From Buttiauxella noackiae ATCC 51607 (GTDB taxonomy: Bacteria > Pseudomonadota > Gammaproteobacteria > Enterobacterales > Enterobacteriaceae), in the NCBI RefSeq assembly GCF_001654865.1, contig NZ_LXEO01000017.1, forward strand, positions 62,001-126,000: a stretch of 64,000 nt of DNA, written 5' to 3'. Below the pieces are notes generated by a model that ran no database searches, was not told the origin of the DNA, and saw nothing but the letters and a program-made list of their open reading frames with translations. This document shows positions 17,340-35,982 of the stretch, piece by piece. Position numbers and translations under genes: made by a program. The number at the start of each line of letters is the position of its first letter. The first letter of the stretch is position 1.

Positions 17340-18725
17340 ATGACTGATAAAGATTACGAACAAGAACTTCCCGACGCTCTGCCGCCAGGTTTCCGTTTCG
17401 ACGAATTTGAAATTCAGCAAGTGACTGAGTCCACCAATACCAACGTGGTTTATAAAGCGTGGGATCATCAACTTGAACGACCGGTAACAATCAATGAGTT
17501 TATGCCGCGTGCGCTGACCATTCGTAGCGATAATATGCAGCTGGTTTTGCGCAGTAAACAAGATAGCCAGGCGTTCAACTCCGGTATGAGTCGCTTTGTG
17601 CAGTCAGCTCGTCAGCTTGCGCAATTCAACCACCCTAACCTGCTTCAGGTTTTAAGTTTCTGGACGCAAAACGAAACCGCCTATGCGGCAACACGTTACT
17701 CCAGCGGCATGACGCTTGCAGATTTGCATCAACAACATCCCGAAATTATCAACGATGCCTGGTTACGCAGGATTTTGCCGATGTTGTGCGGGGCGCTGGC
17801 CACATTGCACGACGAAGGATTTATTCATCGTGATTTGTCCCTGCGTAGTATTCAGATTCAGGACAACGGAGCACCGCTGCTACTTAACGCAGGTGCTCCA
17901 CTGCGCGCCAACGCAGAAAACAGCGACGAGATTAAAACGCCGCTTAATCCTGGTTTTGCCCCACTGGAACAGTACGCTGACGATCTCGAAAACCAATTAG
18001 GGCCATGGACTGATATCTATGCGCTCGGTGCCATTCTTTATACGTTGATAACCGGTACCTGCCCTCCAGCCAGTGTCACCCGCACGATTCAGGACCCTTG
18101 CGTTAAACTCGCGAAGAATCGCCCTGAAGGCTATTCCCACAGTTTGTTGCAGGCCGTAGATCACGCGCTGGCGCTAAAACCTGAAGACCGCCCGCAATCT
18201 ATTGCTGAATTTGCGGCCCTTGCCGAAATTCCGATGAGCGGCCTCAATGGCTCCACATCACTAAAACAACCGGGCACCATGTTGGTTGCTCTGGAAGATG
18301 CCGAGATGACTCCGCTGTCTCCTTTGCGCAAACGCTACAAATTGCCACTGCAGATAGCGGCCAGTTTATTGGCTGGCGTGGCGATAGGCGCGGTCATTTT
18401 TGGTGGGTATTTCTCGGCAACGCCAACTGCCGAGACGGCAAAACTTGAGACGCCCGCGGCGCAAAAAGTCCAACCGGTGGCAACTCAAACTGTTGTACCC
18501 GCCACTGACGGTATGCTGGCACGCGTATATGTCCGCATGAATGAGGGTGAAGAGTTGGATGTGAATGGCAAAACAGAAAAAATCACGCCAGGGGCCAATG
18601 GTTATGGTTTCTTGCAACTGCCTGCCGGGAAATATCAGATCACGTTGCGTGGCAATAATAAGACGCGGAACATGACGTTGTCTGTGGAAAAAGCCGGAAC
18701 GTGGTTAATTAATCCGCAAGGGTAA
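17340..18725 (+). CDS. Single-pass membrane protein with Ser/Thr-kinase fold, probable pseudokinase
   Basis: A 461-residue protein. Residues about 20-295 follow the eukaryotic-type protein kinase plan and resemble PknB/PpkA-type kinases: VVYKAWDHQLERPVTINEF, LHDEGFIHRDL, GFAPLEQY and TDIYALGAILY. However, the beta3 lysine is Asn52 (VTIN instead of VAIK), the catalytic loop reads HRDLSLRS with the usual Lys and Asn both Ser, and the DFG motif is NAG (183-185). One transmembrane helix (about 339-357) leads to an Ala/Pro/Thr-rich linker and a C-terminal PEGA-like beta domain in the periplasm. I infer a signalling or scaffold role without phosphotransfer. GAGAAAGG precedes the start. Confidence 0.82.
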   Translation: MTDKDYEQELPDALPPGFRFDEFEIQQVTESTNTNVVYKAWDHQLERPVTINEFMPRALTIRSDNMQLVLRSKQDSQAFNSGMSRFVQSARQLAQFNHPNLLQVLSFWTQNETAYAATRYSSGMTLADLHQQHPEIINDAWLRRILPMLCGALATLHDEGFIHRDLSLRSIQIQDNGAPLLLNAGAPLRANAENSDEIKTPLNPGFAPLEQYADDLENQLGPWTDIYALGAILYTLITGTCPPASVTRTIQDPCVKLAKNRPEGYSHSLLQAVDHALALKPEDRPQSIAEFAALAEIPMSGLNGSTSLKQPGTMLVALEDAEMTPLSPLRKRYKLPLQIAASLLAGVAIGAVIFGGYFSATPTAETAKLETPAAQKVQPVATQTVVPATDGMLARVYVRMNEGEELDVNGKTEKITPGANGYGFLQLPAGKYQITLRGNNKTRNMTLSVEKAGTWLINPQG

Positions 18726-18861
18726 GCACCAGTGCCGCAGGTAAATTATCTGCTTTCCTTTAATATGCGACATGGCACCTGGTACTGCCCGCAAATTCGT
18801 CTAAGGTTTTCATAGGGTTGATCGCTAAAACTTCACGCGATCATGAAAAGGAGAACAATAG

Positions 18862-20574
18862 ATGATAAATCCTGCTTTGCGCCGTCCTCGTAGTTTATTG
18901 CTTGCGATTCAAATAGCTATCGGTTGTGCGTTCGTCGCTTTTACCTTGCCCGCTTCGGCGGCTGACGAACAACAACCGCAGCCCCAACCACCAGATGTGC
19001 TCCTTGGCCCGCTATTTACTGATGTCCAGACTGCAAAATTATTCCCTGATCAAAAGACCTTTGCAGATGCGGTTCCTAATAACGATCCGTTAATGATCCT
19101 TGCGGACTACCGCATGCAGCGCAATCAATCTGGCTTCGATTTACGCCATTTTGTGAATGTGAACTTCACCCTGCCGCGCGAGGGTGAAAAATATGTTCCC
19201 CCTGAAGGACAGACGCTGCGTGAACATATCGATAGCCTGTGGCCGGTGCTAACGCGCACCACAGACAGCGTTGATAAATGGGACTCGTTGCTACCGTTAC
19301 CTAAGCCGTATGTCGTACCCGGCGGGCGTTTTCGCGAAGTCTATTATTGGGACAGTTATTTCACCATGCTGGGGCTTGCAGAAAGCGGCCACTGGGACAA
19401 AGTGCAGGATATGGTGGATAACTTTGCCCACGAAATTGATGCCTGGGGGCATATTCCCAATGGCAACCGGAGTTATTATCTGAGCCGTTCGCAACCACCG
19501 TTCTTTGCTTTTATGGTTGAACTGCTGGCCAGCCATAACGGCGATGAAATCTACACCACTTATCTGCCGCAATTGAGAAAAGAGTACGCCTACTGGATGC
19601 AGGGTAGCGATGCATTGCAACCGGGTTCTGAAAACCTGCGCGTAGTGAAACTTAAAGATGGCTCAGTCCTCAACCGCTACTGGGATGACAGAGATACGCC
19701 GCGTACTGAATCTTATCTGGATGATGTGACTACCGCGAAAAACAACCCGAATCGGCCGGCGACAGAAATCTATCGTGATTTGCGTGCCGCTGCCGCCTCG
19801 GGCTGGGATTTCAGCTCTCGTTGGATGGATAACCCAGAACAACTTGGTTCGATTCGCACAACTTCAATCGTACCGGTCGATTTAAACGCCCTGTTATTCC
19901 AGATGGAAAAAACGCTGGCGCACGCCAGCACTGTTGCGAAAGACACCAGTGCTACAACGCAATACCAGCAACTGGCAGATGCTCGTCAGAAAGCTCTGGA
20001 AGCGCATTTGTGGAATAGCAAACAGGGCTGGTATGCCGATTACGATCTCAAAACTAACGCTGTTCGCTCTCAGTTGACCGCCGCCGCACTGTTCCCGCTT
20101 TATGTGCATGTGGCCTCGAAAGAGCGTGCGGACAAAATGGCAACCATCACCCGCGCGCAACTGCTTAAAGCCGGTGGGCTTGCGACAACCAATCTGAAAA
20201 CGGGTCAGCAGTGGGATGCACCCAATGGCTGGGCTCCATTGCAATGGGTGGCCACCGAAGGGTTGCAGAATTACGGGCATAAAGATTTAGCCATGGAAGT
20301 CACCTGGCGCTTCATGACCAATGTGCAGCATACCTACAACCGCGAGCAGAAACTGGTAGAAAAGTATGATGTATCCAGCACGGGCACAGGCGGTGGTGGC
20401 GGTGAATATCCTCTCCAGGATGGTTTTGGCTGGACCAACGGCGTGACGCTGAAAATGCTCGATTTGTTATGCGGTAAAGAGAAGCCCTGCGATTCCACAC
20501 CGGATAAATTGCCTTCTGCGACACCGGGGCCTGTCACTGAAACAACGAAGATTGAAGCCGCATCAGCCCAATAA
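18862..20574 (+). CDS. treA: Periplasmic alpha,alpha-trehalase
   Basis: TreA splits trehalose into two glucose molecules in the periplasm, allowing growth on trehalose under osmotic stress. The 570-residue protein has a signal peptide (cleavage near ASA-ADE) and both GH37 signatures: [15 protein letters not shown] and [10 protein letters not shown], with the glycine-rich [20 protein letters not shown] segment. The ATG at 18862 follows AAAAGGAG. The C-terminal tail after residue 540 is Pro/Thr/Ala-rich and variable. In E. coli it is osmotically induced via RpoS. Confidence 0.95.
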   Translation: MINPALRRPRSLLLAIQIAIGCAFVAFTLPASAADEQQPQPQPPDVLLGPLFTDVQTAKLFPDQKTFADAVPNNDPLMILADYRMQRNQSGFDLRHFVNVNFTLPREGEKYVPPEGQTLREHIDSLWPVLTRTTDSVDKWDSLLPLPKPYVVPGGRFREVYYWDSYFTMLGLAESGHWDKVQDMVDNFAHEIDAWGHIPNGNRSYYLSRSQPPFFAFMVELLASHNGDEIYTTYLPQLRKEYAYWMQGSDALQPGSENLRVVKLKDGSVLNRYWDDRDTPRTESYLDDVTTAKNNPNRPATEIYRDLRAAAASGWDFSSRWMDNPEQLGSIRTTSIVPVDLNALLFQMEKTLAHASTVAKDTSATTQYQQLADARQKALEAHLWNSKQGWYADYDLKTNAVRSQLTAAALFPLYVHVASKERADKMATITRAQLLKAGGLATTNLKTGQQWDAPNGWAPLQWVATEGLQNYGHKDLAMEVTWRFMTNVQHTYNREQKLVEKYDVSSTGTGGGGGEYPLQDGFGWTNGVTLKMLDLLCGKEKPCDSTPDKLPSATPGPVTETTKIEAASAQ

Positions 20575-20587
20575 TATAGTTTCAACC

Positions 20588-20690
20588 TGACCTTCTCCTT
20601 TTCTCAAGGAGAAGGAGAAAAAACTCTCCCACAACCGACCTTGTCAGCCCCCTCTCCAGGGAGGGGGTTTGGTAAAGTCGGCACTCTTCT
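20588..20690. repeat. Intergenic hairpins after treA
   Basis: The 304-bp gap after treA begins with two inverted repeats: CTTCTCCTT pairing with AAGGAGAAG (about 20591-20613) and CCCCTCTCC pairing with GGGAGGGGG (about 20650-20668). They probably terminate treA transcription and resemble low-complexity intergenic repeats common in enterobacteria. No gene is seen in the gap. Confidence 0.5.
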
Positions 20691-20764
20691 GTAAAACACC
20701 TGTCTTTTCATGGGTTTTAATTCTCTACCTGCCAATATTTGCACTTGCCTACACAAACAATAAC

Positions 20765-20783
20765 AATAATAATTCGCATTCCT
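20765..20783. promoter_or_regulatory. Candidate Fur box upstream of the siderophore receptor
   Basis: AATAATAATTCGCATTCCT matches the 19-bp Fur consensus (GATAATGATAATCATTATC) at 11 positions, in a run of overlapping AAT-type hexamers about 95-115 bp before the receptor start. Iron control is expected for this class. Confidence 0.5.
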
Positions 20784-20878
20784 ATTCGTTATAAGATCGC
20801 CTGAATTTATATCAAACCCTCCGACACAGATCGGCTCTTCAGGTGATAACAAAAAGACCTTCTCGGGAAAATAATTAA

Positions 20879-23056
20879 ATGAAACTGGCATTTACCGTAA
20901 AGCGTTCCGCTTTACTCTGCGCGCTTGCTCTTGCTGCTCCAACCTACGCGATGGCGGAAGATACCGTCATTGTCACCGACACACTGACAGAAACCTCCAC
21001 CAGCCCAACCCAGGGTTACAGCGCGACGGTCAGTCGTGGCGCCACCAAAACGGATGAGCCGTTAATCACTACCGGTCAGTCGGTGTCTGTCGTGACTCGT
21101 CAACAAATTGATGATCAGGGTGCATTATCGGTAAATAGCGCGCTTAACTACACACCTGGCGCTTTCACCGGTTTTGCTGGCGGTGCGACGCGTTATGACA
21201 CAGTTGCACTGCGCGGTTTTCACGGCGGTGATGTGAATAACACCTTCCTTGACGGCCTGCGCCTGATGAGTGACGGCGGCAGTTACAATGTGGTGCAGGT
21301 TGACCCATGGTTCCTTGAGCGTATTGACGTTATCAAAGGGCCATCTTCCGCACTTTACGGGCAAACCATTCCTGGCGGACTGGTAATGGAAACCTCAAAA
21401 CGCCCGCAGTTCATTGAGGAAGGCCACGTCCGGGCTATGTATGGTAACAACAATACCAACGGCACCGCATTCGACTATACCAATGCGATCAATGATGAAT
21501 GGGCCTGGCGCCTGATCGGTATGACAAAGAATACCGATACCCAGTATGAGAAAACGCGTGAAGAACGCTATGCCATCTCCCCGTCAGTGTTGTGGCAACC
21601 GAGCGAAAATACCTCGTTGTTGCTGCGCGCTTATCTGGAAAAAGATCCATCGGGCGGCTTCCACGGTTCTGTTCCGTCTGACGGCAGTCTCTATTCTTCT
21701 ACCGGACGCAAACTTGATACCGGTTTCTCTGATGTCGAACCGGGTAATGACGAATTCAAACGCCACCAGCAAATTTACAGTTACGAGTTCGCTCATAGCT
21801 TTAATGACGTGTGGGCCTTCCGCTCCAACGCCAGCTACACTCACTCAAATGTGGGCCTGAAGCAGGCTTACCAAATTGGCTGGGCTGATGCAGCGCACGA
21901 TGAACTGATGCGTTATTACAGCGGTGAAACCTCATCGCTCGACGCTTACGCCATCGATAACCAACTGGAAGCGGATTTTGCAACCGGCGAACTGGACCAC
22001 AAAGTGGTACTCGGCGGTGAATTCCATAAATACACCAATAACCTCTCTGATGATTCCGCTTACACCACTAACCTGAATCCATGGACGGGCGAATCTGGCG
22101 GCCCTGGCGGTTTCTACTATTACGATCCACGCGACCCGACTTACTCCACTATTAACCAGGGTCTGTTGACCAAAGCAGGTAAGCGTCAGTACGAACAGAC
22201 TGGCGTCTATTTACAAGATGATATGAAGTGGAATCAGTGGCATATGACACTGTCTGGTCGTTACGACCATATGGTGACCAAAAGCCATATCGTGGCTGAA
22301 GCCATTGACAGTGACGTGACAGATAACCGCACCGATGATCATTTCAGCGGACGTGCCTCCCTGCTGTATGCGTTTAACAATGGGGTTTCTCCTTACGTCA
22401 GTTACAGCCAGGCAATTACACCGCAGGTTCTGCCTGATGCTGATGGCAAATTGCTCAAGCCGACCACTGCCGAGCAGTACGAAGCGGGTGTGAAATATCA
22501 GCCGGTTGGCACAGTAGATATGTATACCGTTGCGCTATACGACCTGACGCAGAAAGATGTCGGTAACCGTGTGGTTCAGGGTAGTTACTTTGAGCCAGCA
22601 GGTAAGGTTCACTCACAGGGCGTTGAGCTGGAAGCGCGTTCACAGTGGAATCAGCGTTTCTCAACCATTGCTGGCTACACTTACAACAAAGTGCGCTTTA
22701 AGGATGCAATCGACGGTAACGACGGCAATACGCCGTATGTGACACCTGACCAAATGGCAAGCCTGTGGGGAATGTTCAAAGCCGACTTAGGTATCAGTCT
22801 GGGGGCGGGCGTACGCTATATTGGCAAGCAATGGGCGGATAACGAAAATACTCTGCGCGTGCCTTCTGTCACGCTGCTGGATGCAATGGTGCGTGCCGAT
22901 ATGGGTGCGTGGACGCCATCTTTGAAAGGCGCTTTCGTGCAGGTTAACGCCACCAACCTGACAGGCCGTGACTACGTTGCTGGCTGTTACGGTACGGGTT
23001 ATTGCTACTGGGGTGCAGAGCGTTCTGTGATTGCCACCGTAGGTTACGATTTCTAA
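20879..23056 (+). CDS. TonB-dependent siderophore receptor (FhuA/FoxA-like)
   Basis: A 725-residue outer membrane receptor. A signal peptide (cut after AMA) is followed by the TonB box DTVIVT, the plug domain with SVNSALNYTPG, VALRGFHGGDVNN and the hallmark ERIDVIKGPSSALYGQTIPGG, and a 22-strand-type barrel ending in aromatic Phe (VGYDF). The closing segment with CYGTGYCYWGAERSV is typical for hydroxamate receptors of the FhuA/FoxA/FcuA group. It probably imports ferrioxamine- or ferrichrome-type siderophores using TonB-ExbBD. A terminator follows, so it is likely a single-gene unit. Confidence 0.85.
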   Translation: MKLAFTVKRSALLCALALAAPTYAMAEDTVIVTDTLTETSTSPTQGYSATVSRGATKTDEPLITTGQSVSVVTRQQIDDQGALSVNSALNYTPGAFTGFAGGATRYDTVALRGFHGGDVNNTFLDGLRLMSDGGSYNVVQVDPWFLERIDVIKGPSSALYGQTIPGGLVMETSKRPQFIEEGHVRAMYGNNNTNGTAFDYTNAINDEWAWRLIGMTKNTDTQYEKTREERYAISPSVLWQPSENTSLLLRAYLEKDPSGGFHGSVPSDGSLYSSTGRKLDTGFSDVEPGNDEFKRHQQIYSYEFAHSFNDVWAFRSNASYTHSNVGLKQAYQIGWADAAHDELMRYYSGETSSLDAYAIDNQLEADFATGELDHKVVLGGEFHKYTNNLSDDSAYTTNLNPWTGESGGPGGFYYYDPRDPTYSTINQGLLTKAGKRQYEQTGVYLQDDMKWNQWHMTLSGRYDHMVTKSHIVAEAIDSDVTDNRTDDHFSGRASLLYAFNNGVSPYVSYSQAITPQVLPDADGKLLKPTTAEQYEAGVKYQPVGTVDMYTVALYDLTQKDVGNRVVQGSYFEPAGKVHSQGVELEARSQWNQRFSTIAGYTYNKVRFKDAIDGNDGNTPYVTPDQMASLWGMFKADLGISLGAGVRYIGKQWADNENTLRVPSVTLLDAMVRADMGAWTPSLKGAFVQVNATNLTGRDYVAGCYGTGYCYWGAERSVIATVGYDF

Positions 23057-23074
23057 ACCATTTTGAGTCACTCA

Positions 23075-23105
23075 AGCCGGTTAGTGCAGACTAACCGGCT
23101 TTTTT
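23075..23105 (+). terminator. Intrinsic terminator after the receptor gene
   Basis: AGCCGGTTAG (23075-23084) pairs perfectly with CTAACCGGCT (23091-23100), followed by a run of T. Confidence 0.9.
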
Positions 23106-23398
23106 ATGGGTTAAATTCATTCACCACGCTAATAAATTAAGGAGTAAGTCCGATGGCAAATCGGCACGCCCCGGAACTAACACTTTAGGAGTGCTTTTTA
23201 GTGGCAATATTATTCCAGAGGAATATTTAATCCGTTTATTTTAACAATCAAACACGATTTTCAACCCCAAACGGCCCTCACCCTTTCTATCAGGTAGTAG
23301 TTCTCTTACCCCCGCGTACCCCTTAGCCGTCCCGGTTGTGCGTCATTTTTTTGCTATGGTGCCCGCATAATTGAAGGTACGTTTTAGGCAGCAGATAA
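23106..23398. other. Leader region of the ydeP-like gene with a possible 11-codon ORF
   Basis: About 290 bp without a normal gene. A strong Shine-Dalgarno (TAAGGAG) precedes ATG at 23153, which opens an 11-codon frame (MANRHAPELTL, stop at 23186-23188). A second AGGAG follows at once, with a GTG-started 9-codon frame from about 23201. They could form a leader or be chance. I see no EvgA-type box. Confidence 0.3.
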
Positions 23399-25687
23399 AT
23401 GAAACAGAACGCTGAAAGTATTCGCAGTTACAACGGTGCCGCGGGCGGCTGGGGCGCAGTCAAAGGCAGCGCACTGGCGGTTCATGGGCAAAAAGCCCTG
23501 CGTCGCGGCGTGATTGCAATATTCAGGATGAATCAGGTAAAAGGGTTTGATTGTCCAGGATGTGCCTGGCCTGACCCCGATCACCGCTCGCCAATGGAAC
23601 TGTGCGAAAACGGCGTAAAAGCCGTATCCTGGGAAGCCACGACTAAACGTGTGTCCCCTGAATTTCTCGCCGCACATCCGGTCAGCGAACTGTGGAACTG
23701 GAGTGATTTTGATCTTGAAGATGCCGGACGTTTAACCCACCCCGTTAAATATGATGCCCAAAGCGATACTTATCAGCCCATTAGCTGGGAGAAGGCATTC
23801 GAAGAAATTGGCGCGCAACTGCGTAGTTACAACGATCCTGACTGTGTAGAGTTTTACACTTCCGGGCGTGCCTCGAACGAAGCAGCATTCCTGTATCAGC
23901 TTTTTGCCCGTGAATACGGCACCAATAACTTCCCTGACTGCTCAAATATGTGCCATGGCCCAACAAGTGTTGGCCTGCCACAGTCCATTGGTATCGGCAA
24001 AGGTACGGTCACTCTCCAGGATTTTGAATCTTGCGAGCTGGTCATTTGTGTCGGCCACAACCCGGCAACCAACCACCCCCGCATGCTGAGTACCCTGCGA
24101 GAGGTTTCACTGCGCGGCGGAAAAATTATCACGATAAACCCTCTGCGTGAGCGCGGTCTTGAGAAGTTTAGTTTCCCGCAAAGCCCAGGCGATATGCTTA
24201 CCAATGGTTCAACACCGCTTAGCAGCGGGTTGTATAACGTGCGCGTTGGTGGCGATATTGCCCTGCTTAAAGGCATGATGAAACTGATGCTGGAACACCA
24301 GCGTAGCGCAGAGATGCACGGCAAGCCGGATATTATCGATAATGCATTTATTGCCGAGCACACTGCCGGTTTCAAAGAGCTGGTAGAAGATTTAGCGAAA
24401 ACGAGCTGGAGTAGAATCCTCAAAGAGTCCGGGCTAAGTTTTGCGCAAATCAGCGAACTGACGCACTGCTATGAACAATCCAAAGCCACCATTATCAGCT
24501 ACGGCCTGGGTATCACCCAGCATGAAAACGGTTCGGAAAATATTCAGCAACTGGCAAATCTGTTGTTGCTAAAAGGCAATATGGGCCGCCCCGGCGCGGG
24601 CATTTGCCCTCTGCGCGGCCACTCCAACGTGCAGGGCGACCGCTCCGTAGGCATCAACGAAGCACCAGGCGAAACCTTTCTCCAGGCGCTGGAGCAACGT
24701 TTTGGCTTCACTGCACCACGTAAACACGGCCACTCCGCCGTGGAGAGTGTGAAAGCGATTCGCGACGGGCAATCCAAAGCGCTTATTTGCCTGGGTGGCA
24801 ACATGGCGGTGGCAATGCCTGACCCGCTGGTGACCTTCCCGGCGATGCGCAAACTTGATTTGGCGGTGCATATGACCACCAAACTCAATCGCTCACATCT
24901 GCTGCTGGCAAAACACAGTTATATCCTGCCGGTATTGGGCCGAACCGAACGCGATGTTCAGGCAAAAGGTGTGCAAAGCGTCACCGTGGAAGATTCCATG
25001 TCGATGGTGCACGCTTCCTGCGGCGCGCTGAAGCCTGCCTCCCCGCATCTACGTTCCGAACCGGCCATTGTCGCGGGAATGGCGATGGCGACACTGCCAC
25101 ACAGCAAAGTTAACTGGCAGGAGATGATTGGCGACTATAGCCTGATTCGTGATGCCATCGAACAAGTGGTGCCTGGGTTTACCGATTACAACTGGCGTAT
25201 TGAGCAGCCAGGGGGGTTCAGAATGTGGAATGGCGCATCGAACAGAATCTGGCTCACCGAAAATGAGAAGGCAAATTTCATCGTATTCAACACGCCTGAC
25301 ACACAGCAGGCGCTGTTGCCAGAAAACACCTTGATGCTCACCACAATGCGTAGCCACGATCAGTACAACACAACCATTTACGGAATGAACGACCGCTACC
25401 GCGGCATCACCGGGCGTCGTGACGTCATGTTTATTAATGCGCAACAGGCAAAAGAGCTTGGCATTGCTGCCGGAGACAAGGTGAATCTTAAAGCCGTCAA
25501 CCACGAAGGCGTGCGCCACGAGCGAGTGGTCGAAGGGTTAACGGTAGTGATTCACGAAATGGCTGCGGGTGCGGTTGGGGCTTATTACCCGGAAACCAAT
25601 ATTCTTATCGACCTTGACCATCACGATAAACAAAGCGCCACCCCTGCGTATAAAAGTGTTCCGGTGGTGGTGGAAAAATCCTTGTAA
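23399..25687 (+). CDS. ydeP: FdhF/YdeP-family molybdopterin oxidoreductase
   Basis: A 762-residue protein of the bis-MGD oxidoreductase (DMSO reductase) superfamily, matching E. coli YdeP over its length. The N-terminal FDCPGCAWPDP is family-typical, YTSGRASNEAAFLYQLFAREYG and NNFPDCSNMCHGPTS bind cofactor and carry the position of the FdhF selenocysteine, and GNMGRPGAGICPLRGHSNVQGDR is the central motif. There is no Tat signal, so it is cytosolic. YdeP is linked to acid resistance in E. coli, but its reaction is unknown. It is followed after 21 nt by a small membrane protein gene, which suggests a partner. Confidence 0.85.
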   Translation: MKQNAESIRSYNGAAGGWGAVKGSALAVHGQKALRRGVIAIFRMNQVKGFDCPGCAWPDPDHRSPMELCENGVKAVSWEATTKRVSPEFLAAHPVSELWNWSDFDLEDAGRLTHPVKYDAQSDTYQPISWEKAFEEIGAQLRSYNDPDCVEFYTSGRASNEAAFLYQLFAREYGTNNFPDCSNMCHGPTSVGLPQSIGIGKGTVTLQDFESCELVICVGHNPATNHPRMLSTLREVSLRGGKIITINPLRERGLEKFSFPQSPGDMLTNGSTPLSSGLYNVRVGGDIALLKGMMKLMLEHQRSAEMHGKPDIIDNAFIAEHTAGFKELVEDLAKTSWSRILKESGLSFAQISELTHCYEQSKATIISYGLGITQHENGSENIQQLANLLLLKGNMGRPGAGICPLRGHSNVQGDRSVGINEAPGETFLQALEQRFGFTAPRKHGHSAVESVKAIRDGQSKALICLGGNMAVAMPDPLVTFPAMRKLDLAVHMTTKLNRSHLLLAKHSYILPVLGRTERDVQAKGVQSVTVEDSMSMVHASCGALKPASPHLRSEPAIVAGMAMATLPHSKVNWQEMIGDYSLIRDAIEQVVPGFTDYNWRIEQPGGFRMWNGASNRIWLTENEKANFIVFNTPDTQQALLPENTLMLTTMRSHDQYNTTIYGMNDRYRGITGRRDVMFINAQQAKELGIAAGDKVNLKAVNHEGVRHERVVEGLTVVIHEMAAGAVGAYYPETNILIDLDHHDKQSATPAYKSVPVVVEKSL

Positions 25688-25708
25688 TCAACAGACGGGA
25701 GGTTGCCA

Positions 25709-25852
25709 ATGGCAGTTTTAATGACATTACTTGCGATAAGCTTTGTTAACCTGGGGCTGGCATTTGGTGGCCGCAATCCTCGTCTACATCTGTTTATTGC
25801 CGGTGGTTGTCTGATGGGCCTCGGGCTAATGATCTATCCGCTGGAGTTTTAG
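25709..25852 (+). CDS. 47-residue two-helix membrane protein downstream of ydeP
   Basis: A small gene of 48 codons. It has a strong Shine-Dalgarno (GGGAGG, 7 nt before ATG) and starts 21 nt after the ydeP stop. The product is almost wholly hydrophobic: MAVLMTLLAISFVNLGLAF, then a short polar turn (GGRNPR) and a second helix (LHLFIAGGCLMGLGLMIY) ending PLEF. This predicts a two-helix hairpin in the inner membrane. The bidirectional terminator right after it implies co-transcription with ydeP. I do not recognise a family; it could anchor the soluble YdeP to the membrane or quinone pool, which is speculation. Confidence 0.75.
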   Translation: MAVLMTLLAISFVNLGLAFGGRNPRLHLFIAGGCLMGLGLMIYPLEF

Positions 25853-25869
25853 CCCCGGCGAATAAATGA

Positions 25870-25898
25870 AGCCAGCAGCTTAGCGCTGCTGGCTTTTT
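25870..25898. terminator. Bidirectional intrinsic terminator
   Basis: AGCCAGCAGC (25870-25879) pairs with GCTGCTGGCT (25885-25894), followed by T5 on the plus strand. It separates the ydeP unit from the converging ygjI gene. Confidence 0.85.
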
Positions 25899-25901
25899 CA
25901 A

Positions 25902-27467
<1,566 letters not shown>

Positions 27468-27483
27468 TCAGGCGTTTAACACC

Positions 27484-31098
<3,615 letters not shown>

Positions 31099-31139
31099 GA
31101 CGTAGCGATCACAATAAATCAACATGCGATATAAATAAA

Positions 31140-31172
31140 AAGCCCTGCTGATGTAAGAAACCAGCAGGGCTT
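31140..31172 (-). terminator. Intrinsic terminator of ebgR
   Basis: AAGCCCTGCTG and CAGCAGGGCTT form a stem of 11 bp; on the minus strand it is followed by a T-run, which stops ebgR transcription before the ebgA promoter. Confidence 0.85.
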
Positions 31173-31191
31173 ATGAGATTAATTATTGATT

Positions 31192-32238
<1,047 letters not shown>

Positions 32239-32286
32239 CTACTCGCATTGTGATCCACTTATCGCTTTACCATTTTAAGTGTATAT

Positions 32287-32306
32287 TTTAGTAAAATATT
32301 AACTAA
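32287..32306. promoter_or_regulatory. Candidate second EbgR operator, upstream of ygjJ
   Basis: TTAGT (32288-32292) and ACTAA (32302-32306) flank an AT-rich centre. TTTAGTAAAA is identical to the left part of the ebgA dyad at 31066-31075. It lies between divergent ebgR and ygjJ, 55-75 bp upstream of the latter. Confidence 0.5.
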
Positions 32307-32342
32307 TATAATCAGCGTCCCACGGATTGATAACCTTAATAA

Positions 32343-35807
<3,465 letters not shown>

Positions 35808-35816
35808 TCAACGTAA

Positions 35817-35840
35817 AACGGCCCCAGAAATGGGGCCGTT
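35817..35840 (+). terminator. Hairpin after ygjK
   Basis: AACGGCCCC (35817-35825) pairs with GGGGCCGTT (35832-35840) over an AGAAAT loop; the T-run is weak. Confidence 0.75.
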
Positions 35841-35871
35841 ACAAAATACCTAAAAACCTATCCTCTGAATA

Positions 35872-35968
35872 CCTGGCATTGCATCAAGGCAGCAAACTCA
35901 GGAATCTCCAGTTACTTACTCGAGTAAGTGACTGGAGTGAGTACAGCAAACGCCGAGGCAACGTCAGG
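35872..35968. repeat. Palindromic intergenic element (copy 1)
   Basis: About 97 bp long. Outer arms CCTGGCATTGC (35872-35882) and GCAACGTCAGG (35958-35968) pair at 9 of 11 positions. The centre is a near-perfect dyad from 35908 to 35935 (CCAGTTACTTAC mirrored after TCGA). The core resembles the element at 43456-43552, so both belong to one dispersed family known as intergenic repeats in enterobacteria. Confidence 0.65.
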
Positions 35969-35982
35969 CATGGCTAGAATAG

